A stretch of DNA of 64,000 nt from contig CAZKQW010000010.1 in assembly GCA_964555055.1 (NCBI GenBank), positions 49,311-113,310 on the forward strand, written 5' to 3'. The translations under genes and the position numbers were made by a program. Positions 34,695 through 42,967 of this stretch are shown piece by piece. Positions within the stretch are counted from its first letter, which is position 1. Every line of letters begins with the position of its first letter. The notes under the pieces were generated by a model, which was not told the DNA's origin, did not search any database, and saw nothing but the letters and a program-made list of their open reading frames with translations. The stretch is from GCA-016699445 sp964555055 (GTDB lineage: Bacteria; UBA10199; JACPAL01; GCA-016699445).

Positions 34695-35912
34695 ATGACA
34701 TATATACCTCATGTGGGACCGAGCTTATGCCCTAACCTGACACCACCCTCGCCCCTTGCTATTCCCCAAATACCCGGCCCTGGTACGCTGGATACTTACA
34801 CAAGTTGTCCTCCTAGAAATTCATTGGATTGTGCTTTTTTTCCACCCCGTCTTCTTGGGACTCATTTCTCGGATGCGAAGACGGTCGTGAGTGACGGTCG
34901 TGCCGCTTTTTTAAATTTTCTCACATTTTTTCCGAATGCTTCTTGTGGAGATTGTGCCACCCTTATTCATAATCTCGCCACTCATCTTTATAGGACGCAC
35001 ACACGTCAATTGTCCGCTCCTTTGGAGGAGGCCGCTAAATCAGATAAATTAGGGGAATCATGGAAAAGCTACGTCTACAGAGCCACTGAGATCGTGGCGC
35101 GCGAATGGGATTTAGTGATCGATGGGATGAGCCGTGCGGAGAGAGATCAATACCGTGCTGACTATCGCTCTTTCTTAAACCGCTTTGTGAATTGTGACGA
35201 TTACGCCACGGCTTTTCTTCCCATCCGTGCCATCCACGAGACTTCACAAGATGTTTACGCTACCTCTCGAAGAAATGACTCAGAGCGTGTGGCAAATCGG
35301 GCTTTGTTTAAGGCTTTTTTTCAAACACTCCCGACGGACTCTCGTCCTCTCATGGGCCAGATTTTCGATGAATTAACCCGTTTTATCGTGGCACGGGACA
35401 CGGGACGGCACCCCGTCATTTGGGGACGCATGGAAGGGCCTGACTGGTTCGAGGCGGCTCAGAGAGCCTTGCGTGTCATCGATGATAGCTGGCCGGAAAT
35501 CATCCGAGGCCGGACCTCGAAAATGGAAGACAGTTCGAGAGATTTCCGAGATCTTGAAACATGGTTCGACGCTCGCGCCCGTACAATTCTTGCGGCACCT
35601 ATCCAAGAACTCTGTGCTTTGAGCATGGATTCTTTAGGGAGAGAATATGGCCCTTACAGCTCTGCATTGGCCCGAGATAGATTGATTTATCGGATCGTCA
35701 TCCAGGGCAATGATGAGGATATTCTGGCTTTGGAAACGGTATTGAACTCTATAGAAGTGTCACTGCGCTCTCCTAGCTTGGACCCAGAAAGAAAAGAAAT
35801 CTTCCAAAAAGACCGTGAAACGATCCTGACCCTATTTAGAGATGCGTCCACCCATCATCCTTACTCTCTGGCACCCCGTATCGTGGCTCAGAGAGCGGCA
35901 ACAGCATCGTAG
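34695..35912 (+). CDS. Orphan protein, 405 residues, Pro-rich N-terminus
   Basis: I do not recognise this protein. The first 45 residues are Pro-rich and look disordered (LTPPSPLAIPQIPGPGT), with no Sec signal. The rest appears mostly helical (SWKSYVYRATEIVAREWDL, RVANRALFKAFFQTL). AAGGAG precedes the ATG at 34695. The gene is more AT-rich than the biotin genes on both sides, and its end overlaps bioA by 25 bases. It could be a lineage-specific or transferred gene. Confidence 0.7.
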   Translation: MTYIPHVGPSLCPNLTPPSPLAIPQIPGPGTLDTYTSCPPRNSLDCAFFPPRLLGTHFSDAKTVVSDGRAAFLNFLTFFPNASCGDCATLIHNLATHLYRTHTRQLSAPLEEAAKSDKLGESWKSYVYRATEIVAREWDLVIDGMSRAERDQYRADYRSFLNRFVNCDDYATAFLPIRAIHETSQDVYATSRRNDSERVANRALFKAFFQTLPTDSRPLMGQIFDELTRFIVARDTGRHPVIWGRMEGPDWFEAAQRALRVIDDSWPEIIRGRTSKMEDSSRDFRDLETWFDARARTILAAPIQELCALSMDSLGREYGPYSSALARDRLIYRIVIQGNDEDILALETVLNSIEVSLRSPSLDPERKEIFQKDRETILTLFRDASTHHPYSLAPRIVAQRAATAS

Positions 35913-37201
35913 ACCACCGCACATAAGAGGTTGATCTCATCTTCCGTGATCGACAACGGCGGCATAAGAACGATGGTATTGCCCAAGGGACGGATCAAGA
36001 CGTGTTTTTTACGCGCGGCAAGACAGATTTTATGGGCGACGCGCGCCTCCAGAGGATAGGGACCGATCTCGATGCCGACCATCAGTCCTTTTTGACGGAC
36101 TTCCAAGACCGAACCCAACTCCTTGAACCGATGAAGGGCCGCGGACAGGGTTTGGATTTTCGAGGGTAAGGACTCTAAGACCTTCTCATTCTCGAAAATC
36201 TCCAAATTCGCCAAGGCTGCCGCGCAGCCTAAAGGGTTTCCCGTGTAGGAATGACCATGAAAGAACGTCTTGTATTCGGAATAATTGCCGAGAAAAGCCT
36301 CATACACCTCATCGGTCGCGAGCGTGGCGGCTAAAGGCAGGTACCCCCCCGTCAGGCCTTTGGCCAAGCAGAGAAGATCAGGCACGACGCCTTCTTGTTC
36401 GCACGCGAAGAGCGTTCCTGTCCGTCCGAAGCCCGTCGCCACCTCGTCGGCGATCAACAAAACTTCATACTGTTCGCAAAGGGATTTAAGCTTTTTTAGG
36501 AAGCCCGCCGGTTGGACAATCATGCCGCCCGCCCCCTGCACGAGAGGCTCGATCACGACGGCGGCGATCTGTTTCCCTTCTTTTTGGAAACGGTTCTTCA
36601 ACCAATCCAAACATTCCGGATCCCGTGGAGACGGGGCCTTCAGCGTGGGAAACAAAAGCGGGCGGTAGATTTCGTGGAACATCTCGATGTGACCTACGCT
36701 CACCGCGCCGATCGTGTCCCCGTGATAGGCGTCGCGAAACGAGACGAACTTCTGCTTTTGAGAATACTCCCTTTTAGGCGTCTTCAACTGCCAATATTCG
36801 AAGGCGATCTTGAGGGCGACCTCCACGGCCGTCGATCCGTTGTCGGAATAAAAGACGTGGTTGAGCTTCTGGGTGCCGAGCTTTTCATTCGCCACGTCGA
36901 CAAGCTTTTTCGCCAGCCGCGTCGCGGGGATATTGCCGGAGCCTAAGAGCGTCGCGTGGGCCACGAGATCAAGCTGGGACTTGATCGCGTCGTTGAGGGC
37001 TTTTTTAGCGTGGCCGTGGACGTTCACCCACAAGGACGAGATGCCGTCGAGGTAGCGCTGTCCCTCCGTATCGATCAGGTAATTGCCCTCGCCCCTTTCG
37101 ATGATCACGGACTCCTCGGCCCCGTATTCTTTCATCTGGGTAAAAGGATGCCAGATGTGGTTTTTGTCCCATTCCTCCAGTTTTTGATCTTTATCCGCCA
37201 T
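35888..37201 (-). CDS. bioA: Adenosylmethionine-8-amino-7-oxononanoate aminotransferase
   Basis: The 437-residue PLP enzyme converts KAPA to DAPA in biotin synthesis. It starts with the BioA-typical NHIWHPFTQMKEY and shows DAYHGDTIGAVSVG, LLIADEVATGFGRTG and the PLP lysine in LCLAKGLTGGYLPL. The ATG at 37201 follows GGGGA and fits the family start; a longer frame to 37240 is not supported. It lies 46 bases after bioF and both are transcribed leftward. Confidence 0.95.
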   Translation of the reverse strand: MADKDQKLEEWDKNHIWHPFTQMKEYGAEESVIIERGEGNYLIDTEGQRYLDGISSLWVNVHGHAKKALNDAIKSQLDLVAHATLLGSGNIPATRLAKKLVDVANEKLGTQKLNHVFYSDNGSTAVEVALKIAFEYWQLKTPKREYSQKQKFVSFRDAYHGDTIGAVSVGHIEMFHEIYRPLLFPTLKAPSPRDPECLDWLKNRFQKEGKQIAAVVIEPLVQGAGGMIVQPAGFLKKLKSLCEQYEVLLIADEVATGFGRTGTLFACEQEGVVPDLLCLAKGLTGGYLPLAATLATDEVYEAFLGNYSEYKTFFHGHSYTGNPLGCAAALANLEIFENEKVLESLPSKIQTLSAALHRFKELGSVLEVRQKGLMVGIEIGPYPLEARVAHKICLAARKKHVLIRPLGNTIVLMPPLSITEDEINLLCAVVYDAVAAL

Positions 37202-37247
37202 GTGGGGTCCCCTGTTAAAAAGAGGCGGGAGAGGCAACAAATTCTTT

Positions 37248-38354
37248 TTAGGAATGAAGGGCCTTAAGACTCGAGATCAATTGCGCGATCTGCCCGACCG
37301 TGTGCGTAGCACTCACCGTCAGGCGTAAACGCGACGTTCCTTCAGGGACAGTGGGCGGGCGGATGCCTTGGATGTGGATTCCGTCTCTCAATAAGCGCTC
37401 GGAAATCCGCATCGTCTCTCGGGCGTCGCCGATCCGAATGGAAAAAATGGGGGAAGTCCCTTGATCCAATCCCAACTCTTGATTCACCAAGTCTACATTG
37501 CTCCACAGCTCGCGGCGTAGCCGTTCCCCTTCGGGACCGCGGACGATTTTCAAGGCCGCCAAACTGGCGCCAATGGCCGCCGGCGGTAACGACGTGGAAA
37601 AAATGAACGACCGGGCCTTATTCATCAGGTATTTTTTCAAAACATCACTGCCGCAGACAAAAGCTCCGTAGGAGCCGAAGGCTTTTCCGAAGGTGCCCAG
37701 CGTCAGGAGGTTTTCGGCACCCGTTTCCGACCGGCCCGTGCCTTTTCTCCCCAAAATCCCCACGGCGTGCGCTTCATCGACGTAGAGAAACGCCTGATAT
37801 CGGGAGGCTAAATCTTTTAAATCCTCTAGAGACGCTAAATCCCCTTCCATGCTGAATACGGACTCGGTCACAAGGAGGCGCCTGGAAGCTTTCTGCGAAA
37901 CGCGGCCCTTCAAGAGGGATTCCAGATGACCCATGTCGTTATGACGATAAATGAGCGTCTTAGCCTTGGATAAACGGCATCCGTCCACGATGGAGGCATG
38001 ATTCAAAGCATCCGAAAAAATGACGTCCTTTTCGCCCATAAGAGCCGGAATGACGCCGATATTGGCGTGATACCCCGAGTTAAAAAGCACGGCAGATCCG
38101 ACGCGTTTCCATTGGGCGATTTCGCTCTCCAGTATCTCCATCATATCGGTGTTTCCAGAAACCAACCGAGCCGCGCCGCTGCCCGTTCCATACCTGCGGG
38201 CCGCCTGGAGAGCTCCGTGAAGCACTCGAGCATGATGCGAAAGGCCTAGGTAATCATTCGAGCAAAAATTTATACTGTCTCGAGGGATGAGCCTTGTCTG
38301 CCGCCAAAGACCTTGCTTCTTGATCTCGTTTAAAGATTCCTGAAGAAAAAACAT
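37248..38354 (-). CDS. bioF: 8-amino-7-oxononanoate synthase
   Basis: The 368-residue PLP enzyme condenses pimeloyl-ACP or pimeloyl-CoA with alanine to give KAPA. NFCSNDYLGLS, GTGSGAARLVSGNT, DEAHAVGILG and the PLP lysine region TLGTFGKAFGSYGAF identify the BioF group among alpha-oxoamine synthases. It is the first gene of the leftward bioF-bioA unit. I saw no BirA operator in the 90-base gap before the next rightward gene. Confidence 0.93.
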   Translation of the reverse strand: MFFLQESLNEIKKQGLWRQTRLIPRDSINFCSNDYLGLSHHARVLHGALQAARRYGTGSGAARLVSGNTDMMEILESEIAQWKRVGSAVLFNSGYHANIGVIPALMGEKDVIFSDALNHASIVDGCRLSKAKTLIYRHNDMGHLESLLKGRVSQKASRRLLVTESVFSMEGDLASLEDLKDLASRYQAFLYVDEAHAVGILGRKGTGRSETGAENLLTLGTFGKAFGSYGAFVCGSDVLKKYLMNKARSFIFSTSLPPAAIGASLAALKIVRGPEGERLRRELWSNVDLVNQELGLDQGTSPIFSIRIGDARETMRISERLLRDGIHIQGIRPPTVPEGTSRLRLTVSATHTVGQIAQLISSLKALHS

Positions 38355-38444
38355 GCCCGAGCGCTGGCAAACTTGATGAAATTTAGCAACTTTCCGCGAT
38401 GATCCACGATACTCTTTTCATCATTGAAAATTAGGAGGCTTTTT

Positions 38445-38831
38445 ATGAGAGTTTTCGGGAATTCTTCGCTTTCTGCTGCTTCACCTTACATGAATCGGGA
38501 CTCTTTTACCCCTCCGCCAACTGGTGGTGATAAACAGCCTAGCACCGCGAGTGCATTTCCTAGGAATCCATTGAGTAAACCCAATGATCCTAATCAGGAT
38601 ACTTACAGGGAGAGCGAAGCTCCTACAACTCCTACTTTTTTTGATGGCATCAAGGAACAAAATACATCTGCTACTCAACGAGCCCTACGGGTCTTGGCTC
38701 GATCGGTTTTAAGGGAATTAAAAAGAAGTGGTTATTCAAGAATTGAAATGGTGACATTTGCCACGGAGTTTTTGGATATATTAGCCACGGAGATTAAGGC
38801 TGATGATGATGACGATGATGGAAATGTCTAG
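38445..38831 (+). CDS. Orphan protein, 128 residues
   Basis: I do not recognise this protein. Residues 1-65 are Ser/Thr/Pro-rich and probably disordered; 75-115 form one or two helices (RALRVLARSVLRELKRSGYS); the end is a run of Asp. A strong AGGAGG site before the ATG supports it as a real gene. It is AT-rich compared with bioF and bioB. Its stop codon lies inside the perfect 12-bp palindrome TCTAGATCTAGA (38827-38838). Confidence 0.65.
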   Translation: MRVFGNSSLSAASPYMNRDSFTPPPTGGDKQPSTASAFPRNPLSKPNDPNQDTYRESEAPTTPTFFDGIKEQNTSATQRALRVLARSVLRELKRSGYSRIEMVTFATEFLDILATEIKADDDDDDGNV

Positions 38832-38887
38832 ATCTAGATAAATAATAAAATTGCTCTCGAGAAAAAGGCTTTTTACGGAAACACTTC

Positions 38888-39853
38888 ATGTCCCACTTAC
38901 GCCACAACTGGACAGTCCCAGAAATTCAAACCCTCTACGACCAACCCTTTCTCGACTTAGTCTACGAAGCCCAAACGATTCACCGCCAGCATTTCAAAGC
39001 CGGCGAGGTGCAAAAGTCGACTTTACTCTCCATCAAGACCGGGGCTTGCTCGGAAGACTGTGGTTATTGCCCCCAATCCGCGCGTTACCAAACTTCGGTG
39101 GAACGCGAGCCGCTCATGTCCCTCCCGGACGTCCTGGAAAAGGCTCGAGAGGCGAAAGACGGTGGCTCGACCCGCTTTTGCATGGGTGCCGCATGGCGTG
39201 AAGTCAAAGAAGGTCCGGATTTCGACCGGGTCGTGGACATGGTCAAAGGCGTTTCGGGAATGGGCCTGGAAGTATGCTGTACTTTAGGAATGATCAACGC
39301 CTCCCAAGCCAAACGTCTGAAGGACGCCGGCCTCACCGCTTACAACCATAACCTCGACACGTCGCCCGAATTTTACGGCGACATCATTACTACCCGGACT
39401 TACGAAGACCGTCTCCAAACCATCGACCACCTGCGGGAAGCCGGAGTCCAGGTCTGCTGCGGCGGCATCGTGGGTCTCGGCGAGTCGAAGCAGGATCGGA
39501 TCCGGCTCCTCCAAATGTTGGCGAATCAAAACCCACACCCGGAAAGCGTTCCTATCAACAAACTTGTTGCCGTCGTCGGTACGCCGTTGGCCGATCAAAA
39601 GGAAATCGACACGATCGAGTTCATCCGTACCATCGCCACAGCCCGCATCCTCATGCCCCGATCTTTCGTGCGTTTAAGCGCCGGACGGACGGGACTGACG
39701 GACGAGGCCCAAGCCTTGGCTTTTATGGTGGGAGCGAATTCGATTTTTGCCGGTGAAAAACTCCTCACGACGCCCAATCCCGAATGGGATGCGGATCAAA
39801 CCCTGTTTGAAAAGCTCGGCCTTAGAGAGCTTCCCTTACCCACCTCCAATTGA
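38888..39853 (+). CDS. bioB: Biotin synthase
   Basis: The 321-residue radical-SAM enzyme inserts sulfur into dethiobiotin. The cluster cysteines are C54, C58 and C61 in GACSEDCGYCPQS, and CCTLGMINASQAKRLKDAG, YNHNLDTSPEFY and CCGGIVGLGE follow as usual. It is transcribed rightward, apart from bioFA and bioD, so biotin synthesis here uses three transcription units. Its ribosome-binding site is weak. Confidence 0.97.
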   Translation: MSHLRHNWTVPEIQTLYDQPFLDLVYEAQTIHRQHFKAGEVQKSTLLSIKTGACSEDCGYCPQSARYQTSVEREPLMSLPDVLEKAREAKDGGSTRFCMGAAWREVKEGPDFDRVVDMVKGVSGMGLEVCCTLGMINASQAKRLKDAGLTAYNHNLDTSPEFYGDIITTRTYEDRLQTIDHLREAGVQVCCGGIVGLGESKQDRIRLLQMLANQNPHPESVPINKLVAVVGTPLADQKEIDTIEFIRTIATARILMPRSFVRLSAGRTGLTDEAQALAFMVGANSIFAGEKLLTTPNPEWDADQTLFEKLGLRELPLPTSN

Positions 39854-39939
39854 GGACTTAAAACCACTCCCTGAGGCATTCAGTCATCGTTTTTCCATAT
39901 AAATCCCTGAAAAAGGTTGGGTTTTTGAGCTTAATCCTC

Positions 39940-39955
39940 TGGCATTAGTCTTGCT
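39940..39955 (+). promoter_or_regulatory. Sigma-54 type promoter
   Basis: The 16 bases TGGCATTAGTCTTGCT fit the -24/-12 consensus TGGCAC-N5-TTGCW with the GG and GC doublets at the right spacing. The predicted transcription start is near 39966, only a few bases before the ATG at 39969, so any leader would be extremely short. Confidence 0.5.
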
Positions 39956-39968
39956 CATATACTCCTCG

Positions 39969-40376
39969 ATGGCTATGAACGTCCAACAATCGAATCGAAC
40001 CGCTTATACCTCTCCAGCCCGCTCCTCCACTCCGCACCTGAGGGCTCCCCAAGGAAAGCAGCCCGGGATCCTCAGCCGTATCGGAAAAGCCGTCGGGGAA
40101 ATCCTCAATGGCCCTCAAGTCATTCAGAAGCAAAACAGCACTACCGGGATGGACCGTTTTCAAATGCGAGGCACGAATTATCAAGTCGCCATCCAAGAAG
40201 ATTTGAAGAAGCTCACCTACCATGGAACGCAAGGCCGCTCCGCATTGAGCCATCTCGACGGTCAAATGGTCGCTTGGATGAATCAGGAGATCATCGGAAG
40301 CTCCGGTCCTACGGCTTCCGCTCCCTCCCGGCCTGCCGCTCCCCAGTCCGCCCGTCCCGCCGGCCGACGGGCCTAA
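39969..40376 (+). CDS. Orphan small protein, 135 residues
   Basis: I do not recognise this protein. It has a Ser/Thr/Pro-rich start, a central part with LSRIGKAVGEILNGP and YQVAIQEDLKKLTY, and a Pro/Ala/Arg tail. There is no signal peptide. The start is uncertain between ATG 39969 and ATG 39975, and no Shine-Dalgarno sequence is visible. A sigma-54 type promoter overlaps the upstream region, which argues for a genuine, regulated gene. Confidence 0.5.
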   Translation: MAMNVQQSNRTAYTSPARSSTPHLRAPQGKQPGILSRIGKAVGEILNGPQVIQKQNSTTGMDRFQMRGTNYQVAIQEDLKKLTYHGTQGRSALSHLDGQMVAWMNQEIIGSSGPTASAPSRPAAPQSARPAGRRA

Positions 40377-40443
40377 AAACCCTCTCCGTCTCGTTTTTTA
40401 ATCCTTGCAATTATTTTTCAAGGTGTTAGCGGAGCCAACTCTT

Positions 40444-40662
40444 ATGAAAGAAAAGATACACCCTAAAGTCTACGAAGTGAAAGTTGCCTGTGCTTGCGGC
40501 AATATCATCGAAACGATTTCGACGCGCGAGAAGCTTTCCGTCGTCGTGTGCTCCAAATGCCACCCTTTCTATACCGGTAAGCAAAAATTGGTCGATACCG
40601 CCGGCCGCGTTCAGAAGTTCCAACAGAAATACGCTAAGAAGGCGCCTGCAGTAAACGCCTAG
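40444..40662 (+). CDS. rpmE: 50S ribosomal protein L31
   Basis: The 72-residue protein is the zinc-binding (C+) form of L31, with CACG and CSKCHPFYTGKQ. It is located at the large-subunit central protuberance. The ATG at 40444 starts at the normal family position (MKEKIHPKVYEV). It precedes prfA by 68 bases, and rpmE-prfA-prmC is a common gene order. Two stacked hairpins fill the gap to prfA. Confidence 0.95.
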   Translation: MKEKIHPKVYEVKVACACGNIIETISTREKLSVVVCSKCHPFYTGKQKLVDTAGRVQKFQQKYAKKAPAVNA

Positions 40663-40683
40663 TTTCCGACTATCCTTCCCTTA

Positions 40684-40725
40684 ACTCCCCGGTGGGAGTG
40701 CGGGGGAGAGCAGGATCTTCCCCGC
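40684..40725 (+). promoter_or_regulatory. Two adjacent hairpins in the prfA leader
   Basis: ACTCCC/GGGAGT (40684-40689 with 40694-40699, loop CGGT) is followed without a gap by GCGGGGGAGA/TCTTCCCCGC (40700-40709 with 40716-40725, loop six bases, one weak pair). The second ends six bases before the prfA ATG and contains the only GGGGGAG ribosome-binding-site candidate, so it could hide it. No T-run follows, which argues against an intrinsic terminator. Confidence 0.5.
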
Positions 40726-40730
40726 ATACA

Positions 40731-41801
40731 ATGTTCCATAAGCTTGATGACTTGGAGAGGAAGTTTAACGAGCTGAGCGATCGCATCGCGGACCCCGCCG
40801 TCATCGGCAACGCTTCCCAATTCCAAAAAATGGCCAAGGAGAGGGCGAACCTCGAGCCCCTGGTCCAAACCTACCAATACTACAAAAAAACCCTTTCCGA
40901 GATCGAAGACAACAAAAGCCTTTTAGACGAAACGGACGAGGAGATGCGCAAGCTCGCTAAAGAAGAGCTCTTGCGATTGGAGCCCGAAAAGGAACGCTTA
41001 GAAGCCGAGCTCAAGATCCTCCTCCTGCCCAAGGACCCGAACGACGAGAAGAACATCATCCTCGAAATCCGAGCCGGCACCGGAGGGGACGAAGCCGCCC
41101 TGTTCGTGGCGGATCTCTACCGCATGTATTCCCGCTACGCGGATACCCGCGGGTGGCGCGTGGAAGTCATGGACACCAACCCGACCGGCATCGGGGGCTT
41201 AAAGGAAATCATCGTCCTCATCTCCGGACAGAATGTCTACAGCGATTTGAAGTACGAGGCCGGCATCCACCGCGTGCAACGCGTCCCGAAGACCGAGCAG
41301 CAAGGCCGCGTCCACACATCCGCTGTCACCGTCGTCGTCATTCCCGAAGCCGAGGACGTGGACGTCCATATCAACGAAGCCGACATCCAGACGGACGTCT
41401 TCCGCGCCTCGGGACCCGGCGGCCAAGGCGTGAACACGACCGACTCGGCCGTGCGCCTCACGCACAAGCCCACCGGCGTGGTCGTGGTCTGCCGCGATGA
41501 ACGCAGTCAGATCAAGAACAAGGCCAAGGCGATGAAAATTTTAAAATCGCGCATCTTGGAAGCCGAGCAGGAGAAGCAGGACGCCGAACAGCGGGCTTCG
41601 CGCAAGGCCATGGTCGGTTCCGGTGACCGCAGCGAGAAGATCCGCACCTACAACTACCCCCAAAACCGCATGACCGACCATCGCATCGGATTGACGCTGC
41701 ACCAATTGGATCAAGTGATGGAGGGAAAGATCGGCGAGGTGATCACCGCCCTGCGCACGCACTACCAGACCGAACTCCTCAAACAACAAGCCAATGACTG
41801 A
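40731..41801 (+). CDS. prfA: Peptide chain release factor 1
   Basis: The 356-residue protein reads UAA and UAG stop codons and triggers peptide release. The GGQ loop is present in GPGGQGVNTTDSAVRLTH, and the domain order (coiled N-terminus, EIRAGTGGDEAALF, C-terminal NYPQNRMTDHRIG) is normal. The ATG at 40731 begins at the family start; the frame extends upstream but only through the leader hairpins. Its stop overlaps prmC by eight bases; prmC methylates the GGQ glutamine of this protein. Confidence 0.96.
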   Translation: MFHKLDDLERKFNELSDRIADPAVIGNASQFQKMAKERANLEPLVQTYQYYKKTLSEIEDNKSLLDETDEEMRKLAKEELLRLEPEKERLEAELKILLLPKDPNDEKNIILEIRAGTGGDEAALFVADLYRMYSRYADTRGWRVEVMDTNPTGIGGLKEIIVLISGQNVYSDLKYEAGIHRVQRVPKTEQQGRVHTSAVTVVVIPEAEDVDVHINEADIQTDVFRASGPGGQGVNTTDSAVRLTHKPTGVVVVCRDERSQIKNKAKAMKILKSRILEAEQEKQDAEQRASRKAMVGSGDRSEKIRTYNYPQNRMTDHRIGLTLHQLDQVMEGKIGEVITALRTHYQTELLKQQAND

Positions 41802-42732
41802 ATGGACTTCTTTAAGCCTCATCCAATGGACGACCGGTTTTTTTGAAAAAAAGGGCATCCCCAATCCGCGATTGGACGCCGAACTCCTCCTCGCTCACGT
41901 TCTCAAATGCAAACGCATCGATCTCTACATGCAGTTCGAGAAGATCATTTCCGAAAAGGACCGGACGGCCTACCGCACTCTAGTGGAAAGGCGCGCGACG
42001 CGCGAGCCTTTGCAATATATCCTGGGCGAAACGGAATTTTGGGGGCTCACGATCAAAGTCACCCCGGATGTGCTTATCCCTAGACCGGAAACGGAGCTTC
42101 TGGTTGAGGAAATAGTGAAAAGGCTCAAGGCTCAAGGCTCGCCGTTGGTTGACGACCCTACGGCCGCAAATGAAACACCAGCAGCCGCGAACCGCGAGCC
42201 GCGAGCTCTGGATATTTTGGAAATCGGCGCCGGCACCGGCTGCATCTCCATCGCTCTCGCTAAAAACCTTCCCCAATCCTCTATTATCGCCACCGACATT
42301 TCTCCAAAAGCCCTCGAAGTCGCGCGGCAAAACATCCGACACCACGCGCTCGACGCACGGATTAAACTCACCGAATCCAACCTAGCGCCTTGGGAAGATT
42401 TTCAAAAAACCCATCGGCAATTTGATCTTATGGTCTCCAATCCCCCTTATATCCCCGCAGATGAAATCACCGCCCTCCAACCCGAAGTCTCGCAACACGA
42501 ACCTCATCTCGCGCTATCGGGAGGGGAGTCCGGATTGGATATCATCGAAAAAATCCACGAACACGCCATCCCCTTTCTCAAACCACAAGCGTGTTTGATG
42601 ATGGAAATCGGTGAAGGCCAGGCGCAAACTCTCAAAGAAAAATACGAAAATCATCCGATGCTTCCTTGCTCAGAGAGCGTTAAAGATTATCAGGGGATCG
42701 AGAGAATCGTCATATTCCAGAAAAAATTTTGA
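41794..42732 (+). CDS. prmC: Release factor glutamine methyltransferase
   Basis: The 312-residue SAM-dependent enzyme methylates the GGQ glutamine of release factors. The RF-binding N-terminal helical domain, ETEFWGLTIKVTPDVLIPRPETE, LEIGAGTGCISIALA and the catalytic SNPPYIP are intact. Between helix VEEIVKRLK and the SAM motif, residues about 112-138 are an extra Ala/Pro/Glu loop coded by short tandem repeats (42127-42208), longer than usual. It overlaps prfA by eight bases. Confidence 0.95.
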   Translation: MTEWTSLSLIQWTTGFFEKKGIPNPRLDAELLLAHVLKCKRIDLYMQFEKIISEKDRTAYRTLVERRATREPLQYILGETEFWGLTIKVTPDVLIPRPETELLVEEIVKRLKAQGSPLVDDPTAANETPAAANREPRALDILEIGAGTGCISIALAKNLPQSSIIATDISPKALEVARQNIRHHALDARIKLTESNLAPWEDFQKTHRQFDLMVSNPPYIPADEITALQPEVSQHEPHLALSGGESGLDIIEKIHEHAIPFLKPQACLMMEIGEGQAQTLKEKYENHPMLPCSESVKDYQGIERIVIFQKKF

Positions 42733-42778
42733 TCTCATGCTAAAATTATATAGAGTACGTCTCTGGTGAGGGTAGGTA

Positions 42779-42967
42779 ATGGATCAGAATCGTGACGAAG
42801 AGTGGATCAAGAAAGGCGTCGATATCTGGATGATCCGCGAAAACTTAAAGCTCTCTTTTGCTGAGCGTTTGGCCCAGCACCAAGACACTCTTAACTTCAT
42901 TGACCATCTAAAAAAAGTAAAGAATCATGCAAGACCTTCAAGCCCTCCTCAGGGCTCTGATTCATAG
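42779..42967 (+). CDS. Small protein, possible partner of the nucleotidyltransferase
   Basis: The 62-residue protein is charged and probably helical (DEEWIKKGVDIWMIRENLKLS, LNFIDHLKKVKNH). I do not recognise a family. It overlaps the following nucleotidyltransferase by 41 bases in another frame, the arrangement of a toxin-antitoxin pair. GTGAGGGTAGG lies just before the ATG. Its function is inferred only from context. Confidence 0.55.
   Translation: MDQNRDEEWIKKGVDIWMIRENLKLSFAERLAQHQDTLNFIDHLKKVKNHARPSSPPQGSDS

Noticed and set aside
38827..38838. Perfect palindrome TCTAGATCTAGA as an operator of bioB
   Set aside because: It overlaps the stop codon of the preceding gene and is made of repeated CTAG units; no link to biotin regulation is known, so it is mentioned only with the gene.
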